64,000 nucleotides of DNA from Paenibacillus sp. PL2-23 (GCF_040834005.1 NZ_CP162129.1:718501-782500), one strand, 5' to 3'; shown: positions 16,757 to 26,311, counted from the stretch's first letter. Numbers and translations are program-made. Notes: generated by a model from the letters alone, not told the origin.

Positions 16757-17986
16757 ATGAGTAGAAAAAGCCCGTTAGTTGCGTTTCTCCTGTCTTTTAT
16801 CCCAGGCGCGGGGCATGCTTACTTGGGCCGAGTCGCCCGGCTTATGATATACGGAGGCGGCTTCTTCGGAAGTTTGCTGCTGGGAGCGTTCGCGGTGGCT
16901 ACGGGTGCGGAAGAACCAGGAGTCTTTATGCTTGTTATAGCCTTTCTCTTCGCCTTCATCAATATGGTCGACATGATTGTAACGATTGTTTCCGGTAAAG
17001 CATTTGCGCCCGCGCCGATGGTCTACGGACCATCTAGCGATTTCTCTGCTGCCGGCGCCCCGGAGCCATCCGAGCCGTTTGTTGCTTCCGGGGAGCCTAA
17101 GGCCTACTCCTATTCCGATAGGCAGAGCTATCCCGGTTATGATGCTCATGCGCATGAGCGCCAGCAAGAGAAGACAAAAACGCTGCTGCTGTCCGTTATT
17201 CCCGGTCTCGGGCATATGAGTATGGGTCTTATGCAGCGGGGCATTACGTTTCTTGTCTCCTTCGTGGGCTTGTTCGCGATCATTTTGTTCCTTGGGTTTA
17301 TTACGGGCTCCCCGTCCATGCTCGTGTTCCTGCTGGCGCTTCCCGTTATCTGGATTTACAGTATGTTCGACGCCGCGTCTTTGGTGCAGAGCAAGCAGAA
17401 TGGCGAGCCAGTGGAGGACCGCTCGTTGTTCGAGGGCATTGAATCGCATATCGCATCCGGGCAAAAAAACAAAGTGCTTACCATCGCGCTGTCCATATTC
17501 CCAGGAGCGGGCCATCTCTATCTTGGTCTCCAGAAGCGCGGCTTGCAGCTAATGGGCGGCTTCCTTCTCGCGATTTATATTATGGATAACCTTCGGCTCT
17601 CTCTGTTTCTGTTCCTGCTGCCGCTGTTCTGGTGCTTCGCTTTCTTCGACGCGCTCGCGCAGCTGTCCAGGTACGGACGCCAGAAGCTGGAGGATGAGCC
17701 CGTGCTTCCTTACTTTGTGCCCTACCAGCGCTGGCTTGGCGTTGGACTGATCGGCTTTGGCCTGTATTTTCTAGTTGACCGAATATTGATTGCAGAGCTG
17801 AGTGCTCGGTTTCCGCTTCTTTATCAAGAGTATTTGACGTACAAATATATGCTGCCTACCGCGATTATCGCATTCGTCATGATTGTCGTTGGCCTGCGCC
17901 TTGCCTTCGGGGGACGCAGCATGCTGAGCGCGGCCGTACGGGACCGGGGCAATGAGCCATTGTCCGACGAAGAAGGGAGGGGGTAA
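16757..17986 (+). CDS. Multi-pass membrane protein with three PGxGHxYLG repeats
   Basis: Protein of 409 aa from ATG 16757. Three segments repeat the pattern of a hydrophobic helix ending in PGAGHAYLG (residue ~17), PGLGHMSMGLMQRG (~148) and PGAGHLYLGLQKRG (~250), each followed by further helices and an aromatic/acidic FDA-type turn (YSMFDAAS, FAFFDALA). This resembles the TM2-like helical hairpin seen in small bacterial membrane proteins, here triplicated with a Tyr/Ser-rich linker between repeats one and two. Function unknown. As third gene of the ECF operon it is a candidate sensor or target of the stress response. Confidence 0.8.
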   Translation: MSRKSPLVAFLLSFIPGAGHAYLGRVARLMIYGGGFFGSLLLGAFAVATGAEEPGVFMLVIAFLFAFINMVDMIVTIVSGKAFAPAPMVYGPSSDFSAAGAPEPSEPFVASGEPKAYSYSDRQSYPGYDAHAHERQQEKTKTLLLSVIPGLGHMSMGLMQRGITFLVSFVGLFAIILFLGFITGSPSMLVFLLALPVIWIYSMFDAASLVQSKQNGEPVEDRSLFEGIESHIASGQKNKVLTIALSIFPGAGHLYLGLQKRGLQLMGGFLLAIYIMDNLRLSLFLFLLPLFWCFAFFDALAQLSRYGRQKLEDEPVLPYFVPYQRWLGVGLIGFGLYFLVDRILIAELSARFPLLYQEYLTYKYMLPTAIIAFVMIVVGLRLAFGGRSMLSAAVRDRGNEPLSDEEGRG

Positions 17987-17988
17987 GG

Positions 17989-18702
17989 ATGCCAATCGCA
18001 GGTTATGAGCAAGCAGCAACAGCAGCAGGAGGCGGCAACAGGAGCGCAGCCCCTCCTGAGCGGCAACTAGACCACGCTTGGCGTGTGGGATCCTTGTCCA
18101 TGGGCATTACGCTGATGCTTATTGGTACGGCGTTCGCCGTGTCGTTGTGGCAGGACGCGGAAGCGTATGAGCTGCTGATGTGGGTGGCTCCCGTCATATT
18201 CATCCTGCTCGGAGTAGAGCTGTTGATCTATGTGTCGATTGCGGGCAAGCGTTCGGCGAGGGTCCGTTATGACTGGCTTAGCGTCCTGTTCGTCGGACTG
18301 ATTGGCGCGGGCAGTGTGGTTCTTGCGCTGCTTATGTCTTCGGGTCTGTTCGAGGAGATTCAGCGGGACATGCGGACGACGCAGCGAACGGCGTTCGTGG
18401 AGGCGCAGAAAGTAGAGGTTCCGGCAGGTGTGGAGAGCCTCATCGTGATAGCCCCATCGGGACTCGCGATTGAGCATGCGACATCCCGTGAGCTCCTGCT
18501 GATGGGACAGGTGCGGTATTGGTCGGCGGAGGCCTACACCGGAGCGGCCCAGGAGATGCTCAGGACGCAAGCGGCGGGAAGCAGCATGTATATATGGATT
18601 GGAACGCCAGAGTGGGAGGAGGGAGCCAAGGTTACAGGCATGGCGCCCCAGCTCATTCTGACCGTTCCCGAAGGCGTCACCGTAGAAAGAAGGTTTTATT
18701 AA
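17989..18702 (+). CDS. Membrane protein with extracytoplasmic domain, unknown function
   Basis: Protein of 237 aa, ATG 17989 preceded by GGGAGGGGG and two bases after the previous stop. A cytosolic Ala/Gly-rich start is followed by three helices (residues ~33-55, 60-80, 95-115) and a ~120-residue, probably beta-rich, outer domain. The helix layout recalls the N-terminal part of LiaF-type proteins, but no firm family match can be claimed. Last gene of the ECF operon. Confidence 0.7.
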   Translation: MPIAGYEQAATAAGGGNRSAAPPERQLDHAWRVGSLSMGITLMLIGTAFAVSLWQDAEAYELLMWVAPVIFILLGVELLIYVSIAGKRSARVRYDWLSVLFVGLIGAGSVVLALLMSSGLFEEIQRDMRTTQRTAFVEAQKVEVPAGVESLIVIAPSGLAIEHATSRELLLMGQVRYWSAEAYTGAAQEMLRTQAAGSSMYIWIGTPEWEEGAKVTGMAPQLILTVPEGVTVERRFY

Positions 18703-18756
18703 AATATAAGAAGAAAGTGTTCTCTATAGTGGGCTTATATTTCAACGCGAAACGCA

Positions 18757-18784
18757 GGCTGCTCCGCCAAAGGACGGGGCAGCC
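18757..18784 (+). terminator. Possible terminator of the ECF operon
   Basis: GGCTGCTCCG / CGGGGCAGCC with one non-Watson-Crick pair; the T-tail is weak (GTTTA). Confidence 0.4.
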
Positions 18785-18808
18785 GTTTACGCTTGCACAG
18801 CTTCATTA

Positions 18809-19831
18809 TTAGTCCTCCTCCAGACCCCCCATGGCTTCCTCCAGCTTCTCCATCGTCGCGATGATCCGGTAGTTGCCCCGGAGCGGCACATAGCCCAGCT
18901 TACGATTGATGCCCAGCATCGGCTCGTTCAAGGAGTCGTTGTCGGTGCGGATATAATCCGCGCCTCGCGACTTGCCGTTCCGGATCGTCTGCTGCTTCAG
19001 CGCCAACGCGATCCCTCTGCCCCGGTACTCGCGGTCGACGCAGGTGTATTCATGGTACATCCCGTTAGTCGCGGCGATGTGGATGACGTTCGCCAAGCCG
19101 ACGAACCGGTCTCCATCCGCAGCGATGAGGACAAGCTCGGGCGTGAAGCCGTCTACATGGAGATACCATTTCTTCCATTGGGTAAAGTCCGGCACATCGC
19201 CAAGGAAGCCCGGAATGTCGCGCATCGTGGCCGTCGACAGCTCGTAGAGCCTGCGCTCCGTTTCTTCGCCTGGCTCGTCAGCGAGAGAGAAGAACCGCAG
19301 ACCGCCGGCCCTCAGCGCCTCATGGGGATTGCAGGCGTCGTCCACTGTCACGGCATCTCGTAAGGTTAACAGAGATTGAAAGGATTGTCGCTCCACGAGA
19401 AAGCCTCTTCGGACCGCAAAACGAAGCGAGTCCTCGTCGTCGTCCCACACCTCAGTCAGCAAGGCGGAGGCCCCAAGACTTCTGCCCCATTCGTATGCAT
19501 GGCGGAGCAAGGCCGCTCCGACGCCTCGACCTTTGTATGGCCGGCTGACCACCAAATTCAAGCATACATAGCCAGGCTCCGTCCATGGCGCGCGCCATGG
19601 CCAGACGAAGCCGATGATGTCATCCTCTTCGGTCACAGCCACACACCGGCTCCGATCGTACCCCATCAACAAGCCCTGCTCGTTCTTCCATGTGTGCCCC
19701 ACCTCGTACAGCTTCTTATCGTCCGCCTCCAGCCGTTCAGCGGAAGTTGGTTCAGCCAGATGCTCATTCAGCAGCTCAGCGACTGCGGCATAATCATCCG
19801 GCAAGCGCAAGCCTCGTAATTGAAAGCTCAT
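18809..19831 (-). CDS. Tandem GNAT-domain N-acetyltransferase
   Basis: Protein of 340 aa from ATG 19831 (a purine-rich GGTGG site is upstream; an ATG 11 codons earlier lacks one). The first domain has the acetyl-CoA loop RPYKGRGVGAALL (around residue 100), the second has DREYRGRGIALALKQQ (around 270). Two GNAT domains in one chain are known in mycothiol synthase and in several Bacillus acetyltransferases of unknown substrate. The substrate is not evident. It stands alone between oppositely oriented genes. Confidence 0.88.
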   Translation of the reverse strand: MSFQLRGLRLPDDYAAVAELLNEHLAEPTSAERLEADDKKLYEVGHTWKNEQGLLMGYDRSRCVAVTEEDDIIGFVWPWRAPWTEPGYVCLNLVVSRPYKGRGVGAALLRHAYEWGRSLGASALLTEVWDDDEDSLRFAVRRGFLVERQSFQSLLTLRDAVTVDDACNPHEALRAGGLRFFSLADEPGEETERRLYELSTATMRDIPGFLGDVPDFTQWKKWYLHVDGFTPELVLIAADGDRFVGLANVIHIAATNGMYHEYTCVDREYRGRGIALALKQQTIRNGKSRGADYIRTDNDSLNEPMLGINRKLGYVPLRGNYRIIATMEKLEEAMGGLEED

Positions 19832-20076
19832 GTGTTCCACCGTCCTTCGTTCGATTTGCCTCATTATGGCACGGACACACCTGCCATCGGTAGGTAATTC
19901 TTGCTTTAAAAAATTGTTGGCGAATTTTTACAAAACATTATCCCGAGAATGTTCCGACTTTTGCTAGAATGAGGACGAATCTAATAGAGATGGGAGGGTG
20001 CGAAGGCAGAGGTTTAACCGAGTAAAAAAGAAAGAAGAAGCTGGCACCATAATTTGGATGGAGGGAAATCGAAGAG

Positions 20077-22167
20077 ATGATTAGAAATCCACGCTTTATT
20101 AAGGTATTGCTGTCCGTCGCGTTAGCATTCAGCCTGCTGCCCGTTGGACATGCCTCCGTACTGGCAGAGGGACCGGCCGATCCGGCGCCTGTGCTTCAGC
20201 CGGTTGGTACGCCGAATGGAAAGTCTATCTTGTTCGACAACTCTCATGGGCAGACAGCAGGCGCGGCAGACTGGGTCATTGACGGGGCGTTCTCCGCTTT
20301 CGGCGGCGCTTTGGCATCCGCAGGGTATTATGTGAAGGAGCATCGCAAGGCGGGACCATTGGTCAGCGGCGATCTGGCTGGCTACGACGTATTTGTAATA
20401 CCTGAAGCGAATATTCCATTCAAAACAAGCGAGCAGCAGGTGCTGGCCGATTACGTAGAGGACGGCGGCAGCATCTTCTTCATCGCCGATCATTATAATG
20501 CAGACCGCAACAAAAACCGCTGGGACTCATCCGAAATATTCAACGGCTACCGCCGCGGCGCGTGGGCTAACCCTGCGGCTGGCATGAGCACGGAGGAGGC
20601 TTCCTCCTCGGCTATGCAAGGCGTGGCAAGCTCGGATTGGCTGTCGGAGGAGTTCGGCATGCGAATTCGCTACAATGCGCTTGGCAATGTCAACTCCGGC
20701 ACGATTGTCGCACCATCGCAAGCCTTCGGCATTACCTCCGGCGTTGGCACGGTGACGATGCATGCCGGCTCGACAATTGCGATTACGGACCCTAACAAAG
20801 CCAAGGGCATCGTCTATATGCAGACGACGAACGCGGCCTGGCCATATGCTGTAGACCAAGGCGTCTACAATGGCGGCGGCATAGCGGAAGGTCCGTATGC
20901 GGCAGTCGCGAAGAAGGGCCTCGGCAAGGTTGCTGTCATTGGCGATTCCTCGCCGGTTGAGGATATCTCGCCGAAATACAAGCGCGAGGAGACAGGCGGC
21001 ACCAAAACGACTTATGACGGCTGGTACGAGATGGACAACGATGTGCTGCTGACGAACATCATGAACTGGCTGGCGACACCGGAGTCCTACACAGATTTGA
21101 CGCAAGTATCAGGCTTGACGCTGGACAGCCCAACAGCGCTGCTGGCTATGGAGAATCCGCAGACCTCGACGGAGCCGCAGGCGGAGCCCTGGTCTGCTCC
21201 GGCAGCCGGCTACAAATGGTGGGATCCGTCCACCTTCAAGGAAGGCTCCTACGGCCATACGGGAACGGTAACGCCTCCGCCGCCAGGCGATGCGACAGAG
21301 ACGTTCGAGACTGGCGTCAAAGGCTCCTACACGATTGGAACAGTTCAGCTGGAGAGCGGCTCCTGGACATTCGACAACGCTTTGCTCGGTGATATGACAA
21401 CCGATAAGAAGCTGGGGACCAAGGCGGCTCGCGTAAGGGCGGCTGGCTCTATCGCGATGAACTTCGATATTACGGGCGGTGTGCAGAGCGTGAAGGTGCA
21501 GCATGCCCACTTTGGCTCCGACACCGGAGCGACGTGGAAGCTTCAGAAGTCCGTGAACGGCGGATCAACGTGGACGGATGTCAGCGGCACGTTCGCAAGC
21601 GGCTCGGCTCTTGCCGAGCAGACGATTGCGGTGAACGAAAGCGGCAATGTTCGGTTCAAGCTTGTGGTGGGCGGCACGTCTGGCAAACGTCTGAACTTTG
21701 ATCAGTTCGACATTATCCAGCAGCCGTCGGAGGTGCTGATTGAGGAGTTCGAGACGGGCAGCAAGGGGGCGTACGCGGTTGGAACGGTTCAGCTTGCAAG
21801 CGGCTCTTGGACGTTCGACAACGCTTTGCTTGGCGATTTGACAACAGACAAGAAGACGGGAGCCAAGGCGGCCCGTGTACGGTCAGTTGGCTCCATTGCG
21901 ATGAACTTCGATATTGCCGGCGGAGTAACCAGCGTGAAGGTACAGCATGCTCACTTTGGCTCCGACAGCGGGGCGACATGGAAGCTGCAGAAATCCGTGA
22001 ACGGAGGCTCGACTTGGACGGACGTGAGCAGCTCGTACGCTAGCGGCTCTGCCCTGACGGAGCAGACGATTGCGGTGAACGAAAGCGGCAGCGTAAGATT
22101 TAAGCTTGTGGTGAGCGGCACCTCGGGCATGCGCCTGAACTTCGAAGGCTTTAAGGTTCTGCGCTAG
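20077..22167 (+). CDS. Secreted protein: GATase-like domain plus two C-terminal beta repeats
   Basis: Protein of 696 aa with a signal peptide (cleavage near HASVLAEG, residue ~30). Residues ~45-330 look like a class I glutamine-amidotransferase/ThuA-like fold: a FDNSHGQTAGAADW start, YDVFVIPEAN, and an EDGGSIFFIADHYNADRN stretch. Such domains are found in extracellular nuclease-associated and sugar-related proteins; no catalytic Cys is visible at the expected place. A Pro-rich linker leads to two ~125-residue repeats (from ~405 and ~555), both with SGSWTFDNALLGD and VKVQHAHFGSD, nearly identical in protein and DNA, probably a binding module. Substrate unknown. Confidence 0.75.
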   Translation: MIRNPRFIKVLLSVALAFSLLPVGHASVLAEGPADPAPVLQPVGTPNGKSILFDNSHGQTAGAADWVIDGAFSAFGGALASAGYYVKEHRKAGPLVSGDLAGYDVFVIPEANIPFKTSEQQVLADYVEDGGSIFFIADHYNADRNKNRWDSSEIFNGYRRGAWANPAAGMSTEEASSSAMQGVASSDWLSEEFGMRIRYNALGNVNSGTIVAPSQAFGITSGVGTVTMHAGSTIAITDPNKAKGIVYMQTTNAAWPYAVDQGVYNGGGIAEGPYAAVAKKGLGKVAVIGDSSPVEDISPKYKREETGGTKTTYDGWYEMDNDVLLTNIMNWLATPESYTDLTQVSGLTLDSPTALLAMENPQTSTEPQAEPWSAPAAGYKWWDPSTFKEGSYGHTGTVTPPPPGDATETFETGVKGSYTIGTVQLESGSWTFDNALLGDMTTDKKLGTKAARVRAAGSIAMNFDITGGVQSVKVQHAHFGSDTGATWKLQKSVNGGSTWTDVSGTFASGSALAEQTIAVNESGNVRFKLVVGGTSGKRLNFDQFDIIQQPSEVLIEEFETGSKGAYAVGTVQLASGSWTFDNALLGDLTTDKKTGAKAARVRSVGSIAMNFDIAGGVTSVKVQHAHFGSDSGATWKLQKSVNGGSTWTDVSSSYASGSALTEQTIAVNESGSVRFKLVVSGTSGMRLNFEGFKVLR

Positions 22168-22175
22168 GGAATGAC

Positions 22176-22212
22176 AAGAGGAGCAAGGCGTCCCGGACGC
22201 CTTGCTCCTCTT
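22176..22212. terminator. Bidirectional terminator between the secreted protein gene and qoxD
   Basis: An 18-bp perfect stem, AAGAGGAGCAAGGCGTCC and its complement, with a minimal loop; serves the two convergent transcripts. Confidence 0.85.
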
Positions 22213-22235
22213 CGTTGCTGCTGCACTTCATCTGC

Positions 22236-22580
22236 TTAAGTGGCGACAGCGTTATAGGTCATAATCCAGATCGAGCCCGCGACGATCGTCACCATAATGA
22301 CGAGACCGAAGATCAAGGAGATCAGGTTGTAGCGCGGCTTCTTCTCTTCCCGGAGATGCATGAAGAAGAGGAGCTGAACCGCGAACTGCAGAATCGCCAT
22401 GACGAGGATGAGCACCGTCGTTACCTGCTTGCTGAACATGCCGTTCATAACCGCGACAAGCGGAATGATCGTCAGCACGATCGACAGTACGAAGCCGATG
22501 ACATACGATTTGAGCGAGCCGTGGCTTTCGTGGCCATCATGCCCATGTCCATGACCGGAGGAAGCATTGTGGTTCGCCAT
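22236..22580 (-). CDS. qoxD: Quinol oxidase subunit IV
   Basis: Protein of 114 aa with three membrane helices, of the CyoD/QoxD family: the first helix VIGFVLSIVLTIIPL, LQFAVQLLFFMHL in the second and GSIWIMTYN in the third. Small accessory subunit of the heme-copper menaquinol oxidase. The N-terminus carries six histidines within the first 20 residues. It follows qoxC with one base between and ends the qoxABCD operon. Confidence 0.9.
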   Translation of the reverse strand: MANHNASSGHGHGHDGHESHGSLKSYVIGFVLSIVLTIIPLVAVMNGMFSKQVTTVLILVMAILQFAVQLLFFMHLREEKKPRYNLISLIFGLVIMVTIVAGSIWIMTYNAVAT

Positions 22581-22581
22581 T

Positions 22582-23226
22582 CTACATCACCCCCATCAAG
22601 TAAACAATCGTGAAGACGAAGATCCATACGACGTCAAGGAAATGCCAGTACAAGCTGATGATATTGACCTTGCGCTTCGTTACGGGAGTAATGCCCCGGC
22701 GGCGCAGCTGAAGGATCAGCGCAGTCATCCATACCAGACCAACCGTCACGTGCAGCCCGTGCGTACCGACCAGGGTGAAGAAGGCGGACCAATATGCGCT
22801 TGTGCCGATCGTGGCTCCCTCGTGCACAAGATGAATGAACTCCGTTACCTCCAGATAGATAAAGGACGCGCCGAGCAGAGCTGTAATGATCAGCCACAGA
22901 ATAAGGCCCTTCTTGTTGCCGCGGTTCATCTCCAGCAGCGCGACGCCGCTCGTGAAGCTGGACGTGAGCAGGATAAACGTCGAGGCGATAATGCCCGGCA
23001 GCTCGATCAGCTCTGCGCCGGTAGGACCGCCTGCTGTATTCAGGCGCAGGACCATAAAGGTTGCGAACAGCGTACCGAACAGAATAACGTCGGTGATCAG
23101 GAAGAGCCAGAAGCCGAACGTCTTCATCTCTTCCTGGTCATGATGGTCATGGCCATGATGGCCGTCGTGCGAGCCGTGCGCGGAGTGCCCGTGCGCGCCG
23201 GCATGCGATTGGTATGCGTGTGCCAT
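22582..23226 (-). CDS. qoxC: Quinol oxidase subunit III
   Basis: Protein of 214 aa with five membrane helices of the CyoC/QoxC type (FWLFLITDVILFGTLFATF, TSGVALLEMNRG, THGLHVTVGLVWM, WHFLDVVWIFVFTIVYL). Subunit III stabilises the oxidase and may guide oxygen entry. An unusual N-terminal tail has eleven histidines in the first 30 residues. The ATG overlaps the stop of qoxB by one base. Confidence 0.94.
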   Translation of the reverse strand: MAHAYQSHAGAHGHSAHGSHDGHHGHDHHDQEEMKTFGFWLFLITDVILFGTLFATFMVLRLNTAGGPTGAELIELPGIIASTFILLTSSFTSGVALLEMNRGNKKGLILWLIITALLGASFIYLEVTEFIHLVHEGATIGTSAYWSAFFTLVGTHGLHVTVGLVWMTALILQLRRRGITPVTKRKVNIISLYWHFLDVVWIFVFTIVYLMGVM

Positions 23227-25214
23227 TAATGAGCCCCCCTTGCCGCGGCCTCTGTCCGCTTCACTTCGTCGACAGGTATATAATAGTCCGTATCATAGCT
23301 GAAGGATCTGGCCAGCATGCTGATGATGACGCCCGCGAGTCCGACGACGATCATCCACTTCCAATCCCAGACGAAGCCGAAGCCGGCTACGAACCAGGAG
23401 AAGGACATGATGAACGGAATGCCGGAGTTGCGCGGCATATGAATCGGCTCCAGCGGCGCCTGATCGGCTGCCGCAACCTCTGGAAGCTCCGCTTCGCCTC
23501 TGGCGCGGCGCTGCTTCTTCTCCCACCAGTCGTCTTGGCTCGTCACCTGAGGCAGACGGGCGAAGTTGTACAGAGGTGCGGGAGAAGGAATCGACCACTC
23601 CAGCGTGCGGCCGTCCCATGCGTCGCCGGAGGTTTCCTTCTTCAGGAACTTGATGCTGTGGGCGATTTGCCACACCTGGAATATAAAAGCCAGACCCATC
23701 AAGAAAGCCCCTACCGTCGACACAACGTTGAGCGGCTGCCAGCCCATGTCGAAGTTGTATTCGTTGAAGCGGCGCGTCATGCCCATGAGACCAAGCGCGT
23801 ATTGCGGCATGAAGCAGACATAGAAGCCGATATTCCACAACCAGAATGCCCATTTGCCAAGACCCTCATGCAGGCGGAAGCCGAACATCTTCGGCCACCA
23901 ATAATACAGTCCGGCGAAATAGCCGAATACCACGCCGCCGATCAGCACCTGATGGAAGTGGGCAATCAGGAAGTAGCTGTTGTGGAACTGGAAGTCCGCA
24001 GGTGCGACGGACAGCATAACGCCCGTCATACCTCCGACGACGAAGCACGGTATGAAAGCAATCGTCCAAAGCATCGGAGTAGGGAACGAAAGCTTGCCTC
24101 GATACATCGTGAACAGCCAGTTGAACACCTTGACGCCGGTCGGAATTGCGATCAGCATCGTGGTGACGGCGAAAAACGCGTTGACGTTCGCGCCCGAGCC
24201 CATTGTGAAGAAGTGATGCGCCCATGTGAAGAACGAGAAGAAGCTGATGGACATAAGCGCGAACACCATGGATTTGTAGCCGAACAGCCTTTTCTTCGAG
24301 AAGGTGGAGACGATCTCGGAGAATATGCCGAAGGCCGGCAGAATGACGATATACACCTCGGGATGTCCCCACATCCAGATGAGGTTAATATACATCATGG
24401 GATTGCCGCCGCCGTCAAGCGTGAAGAAATGCGCGCCAAGGTAGCGGTCCAGGAATAGCAGGAACAGGGTTACGGTCAAAATAGGAAAAGCGAACATAAT
24501 CGTCACGCAGGAAGACAGCACGGACCAGGTGAACATCGGCATCTGCATGAGCTTCATGCCCGGCGCGCGCATCTTCAGAATCGTCACAACAAAGTTGATG
24601 CCTGTCGCGAGCGAGCCGATACCGGATATCTGAATGCCCCATATATAGAAGTCCTGCCCGACCCCCGGACTGCCTAACAGCCCCGAAAGAGGCGGATAGG
24701 CGAGCCAGCCGGCATCCGGCGAACCGCCGATGATGAACGACACGTTGAACAGCATAGCCCCGAAGAAGAACATCCAGAAGCTGAGGGAGTTCAGGAACGG
24801 GAAGGCGACGTCGCGCGCGCCGATCTGCAGCGGCACGACGATATTGAACAAGCCGAACATAAGCGGCATAGCCATGAACAGGATCATAATGACGCCATGC
24901 GTCGTGAATATAGCGTTATAGTGGTCGGCGTGCAGGAACTCCAGCTCTGGCGCAGCGAGCTGCACACGCATGAGCAAGGCGTCGACGCCGCCGCGGAACA
25001 GCATCAGGATGGAGGCGATAATGTACATGATGCCGATCTTCTTATGATCGACAGACGTCAGCCATTCCGTCCAGAGCCAGCGCCATTTTTTGAAATAGGT
25101 CAAGGTAAAGATGATGGCGATAAGCGTTAGTCCGATCGATACTTGCGCGCCGAGAATAAGCGGGTCGCCCGTAACGAAAAACTCGGATGCAAAATCTTTG
25201 ATTTTATCCCACAT
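23226..25214 (-). CDS. qoxB: Quinol oxidase subunit I
   Basis: Protein of 662 aa with about 14-15 helices. WMWGHPEVYIVILPAFG holds the CuB histidine and the cross-linked His-Tyr pair; the THGVIMILFMAMP helix holds a heme a ligand, TWAHHFF the two further CuB histidines, and HNSYFLIAHFHQVLIGG the heme ligands of helix X. It reduces oxygen to water with proton pumping. AAAGGAG precedes the ATG. Length and helix count match the CyoB/QoxB quinol-oxidase branch rather than caa3 subunit I. Confidence 0.97.
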   Translation of the reverse strand: MWDKIKDFASEFFVTGDPLILGAQVSIGLTLIAIIFTLTYFKKWRWLWTEWLTSVDHKKIGIMYIIASILMLFRGGVDALLMRVQLAAPELEFLHADHYNAIFTTHGVIMILFMAMPLMFGLFNIVVPLQIGARDVAFPFLNSLSFWMFFFGAMLFNVSFIIGGSPDAGWLAYPPLSGLLGSPGVGQDFYIWGIQISGIGSLATGINFVVTILKMRAPGMKLMQMPMFTWSVLSSCVTIMFAFPILTVTLFLLFLDRYLGAHFFTLDGGGNPMMYINLIWMWGHPEVYIVILPAFGIFSEIVSTFSKKRLFGYKSMVFALMSISFFSFFTWAHHFFTMGSGANVNAFFAVTTMLIAIPTGVKVFNWLFTMYRGKLSFPTPMLWTIAFIPCFVVGGMTGVMLSVAPADFQFHNSYFLIAHFHQVLIGGVVFGYFAGLYYWWPKMFGFRLHEGLGKWAFWLWNIGFYVCFMPQYALGLMGMTRRFNEYNFDMGWQPLNVVSTVGAFLMGLAFIFQVWQIAHSIKFLKKETSGDAWDGRTLEWSIPSPAPLYNFARLPQVTSQDDWWEKKQRRARGEAELPEVAAADQAPLEPIHMPRNSGIPFIMSFSWFVAGFGFVWDWKWMIVVGLAGVIISMLARSFSYDTDYYIPVDEVKRTEAAARGAH

Positions 25215-25244
25215 GCTGTGTACTCCTTTCGTTAACGGACCGGA

Positions 25245-26141
25245 TTAATGCTCAGCGGCTTGGCCGTGATGCGCATGCGCGCCGCTGCTGCCTTCCTCGA
25301 CGTACTGGGTCACAATGTGCTCGAACAAGCCTTCAGGGAAGCTGGAGAACAATTGCACGTTGGATGGTCCGGGCTCAGTCAGCTCTTCATAGACGTTCAT
25401 TGTGAGGGCAGGAGCGCTGCTTTTCACTTCCTGTACCCATGCCTCATATTCCTCTTGCGAGACGGCATCGGCATCGAAGGTCATTTGGGCAAAGTCCATG
25501 CCATTGAAGTTAGCGCCGGAGCCGTAATAAGTGCCCTGCTCGTCAGCTTGCAGATACAAGGTCATCGCCATGCCCGACATGGAGTAGAGCTGGCCGCCAA
25601 GCTGCGGAATCCAGAAGGAGTTCATCGCCGTGTCCGAGGTGAGCTGGAACCGGATCGGTGTGTCCTCAGGAAATTTGACATAATTGACGGTAGCGATATT
25701 TTCGCCGGGGTATTTGAACAGCCATTTCCAATCCATCGAGGTGACCTGAATCGTAATCGGCGCCTTCTCGGAGGCGATGGGCTTGGAAGGCTCCAGCTTG
25801 TACGTGTAATAGACGGTAACGCCTGCCAGAATCACAATAATAACAATCGGTATGCTCCACCACGTCACCTCGAGCTTCGTATTGTGCTCCCACTCCGGTG
25901 CGTATTTCGCTTTCCTGCCGGGGCGGTCCCGATAGCGCCAGACGATGACAGCGGTCAGGATAAGCACGGGCACGATGATGATCGCGCACAGCAGGGTTGT
26001 AATAATGATCAGATCCTTCTGTGATTCGCCAATCGGCCCCTTGGGATCGAGCACGATATATTGCTCGCTGCTGCAGCCTGAAATCACGGCAACCATCGTC
26101 AGGAAGAGAGCTGTTGCCAGCATTCGATAATAACGTCTCAT
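25245..26141 (-). CDS. qoxA: Quinol oxidase subunit II (lipoprotein)
   Basis: Protein of 298 aa from ATG 26141, with GCGAGGAG upstream and a lipoprotein signal (lipobox VISGC). Longer forms up to 26249 lack a ribosome binding site. Two helices anchor a cupredoxin domain (TSMDWKWLFKYPGENIATVN). The CuA ligands C-x3-C of cytochrome c oxidases are absent: the site reads GSGANFNGMDF. This marks a quinol oxidase that takes electrons from menaquinol. The C-terminus ends in a His-rich AHAHHGQAAEH. First gene of qoxABCD. Confidence 0.95.
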   Translation of the reverse strand: MRRYYRMLATALFLTMVAVISGCSSEQYIVLDPKGPIGESQKDLIIITTLLCAIIIVPVLILTAVIVWRYRDRPGRKAKYAPEWEHNTKLEVTWWSIPIVIIVILAGVTVYYTYKLEPSKPIASEKAPITIQVTSMDWKWLFKYPGENIATVNYVKFPEDTPIRFQLTSDTAMNSFWIPQLGGQLYSMSGMAMTLYLQADEQGTYYGSGANFNGMDFAQMTFDADAVSQEEYEAWVQEVKSSAPALTMNVYEELTEPGPSNVQLFSSFPEGLFEHIVTQYVEEGSSGAHAHHGQAAEH

Positions 26142-26311
26142 TGCGAATCCACTCCTCGCATTCATTAGCTTGTGAATAATGTAACAAATCCTTGAGCGAA
26201 TAACATCAGGGTCCGGCACGATGTAAACAATTTGACGAAGTTCCGACAAAGTTTAGTCACGAGCCGGTCACGAGTTAGACATATGAATGAATTTGCCATG
26301 GTAAAAAATCA

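Noticed and set aside
23214..24458. Long antisense frame opposite qoxB (also opposite the M1 peptidase, pbpG, argS and rho/radical SAM genes)
   Set aside because: Shadow frames caused by GC-rich third codon positions; no family features, and the opposite strand encodes a clear conserved protein.
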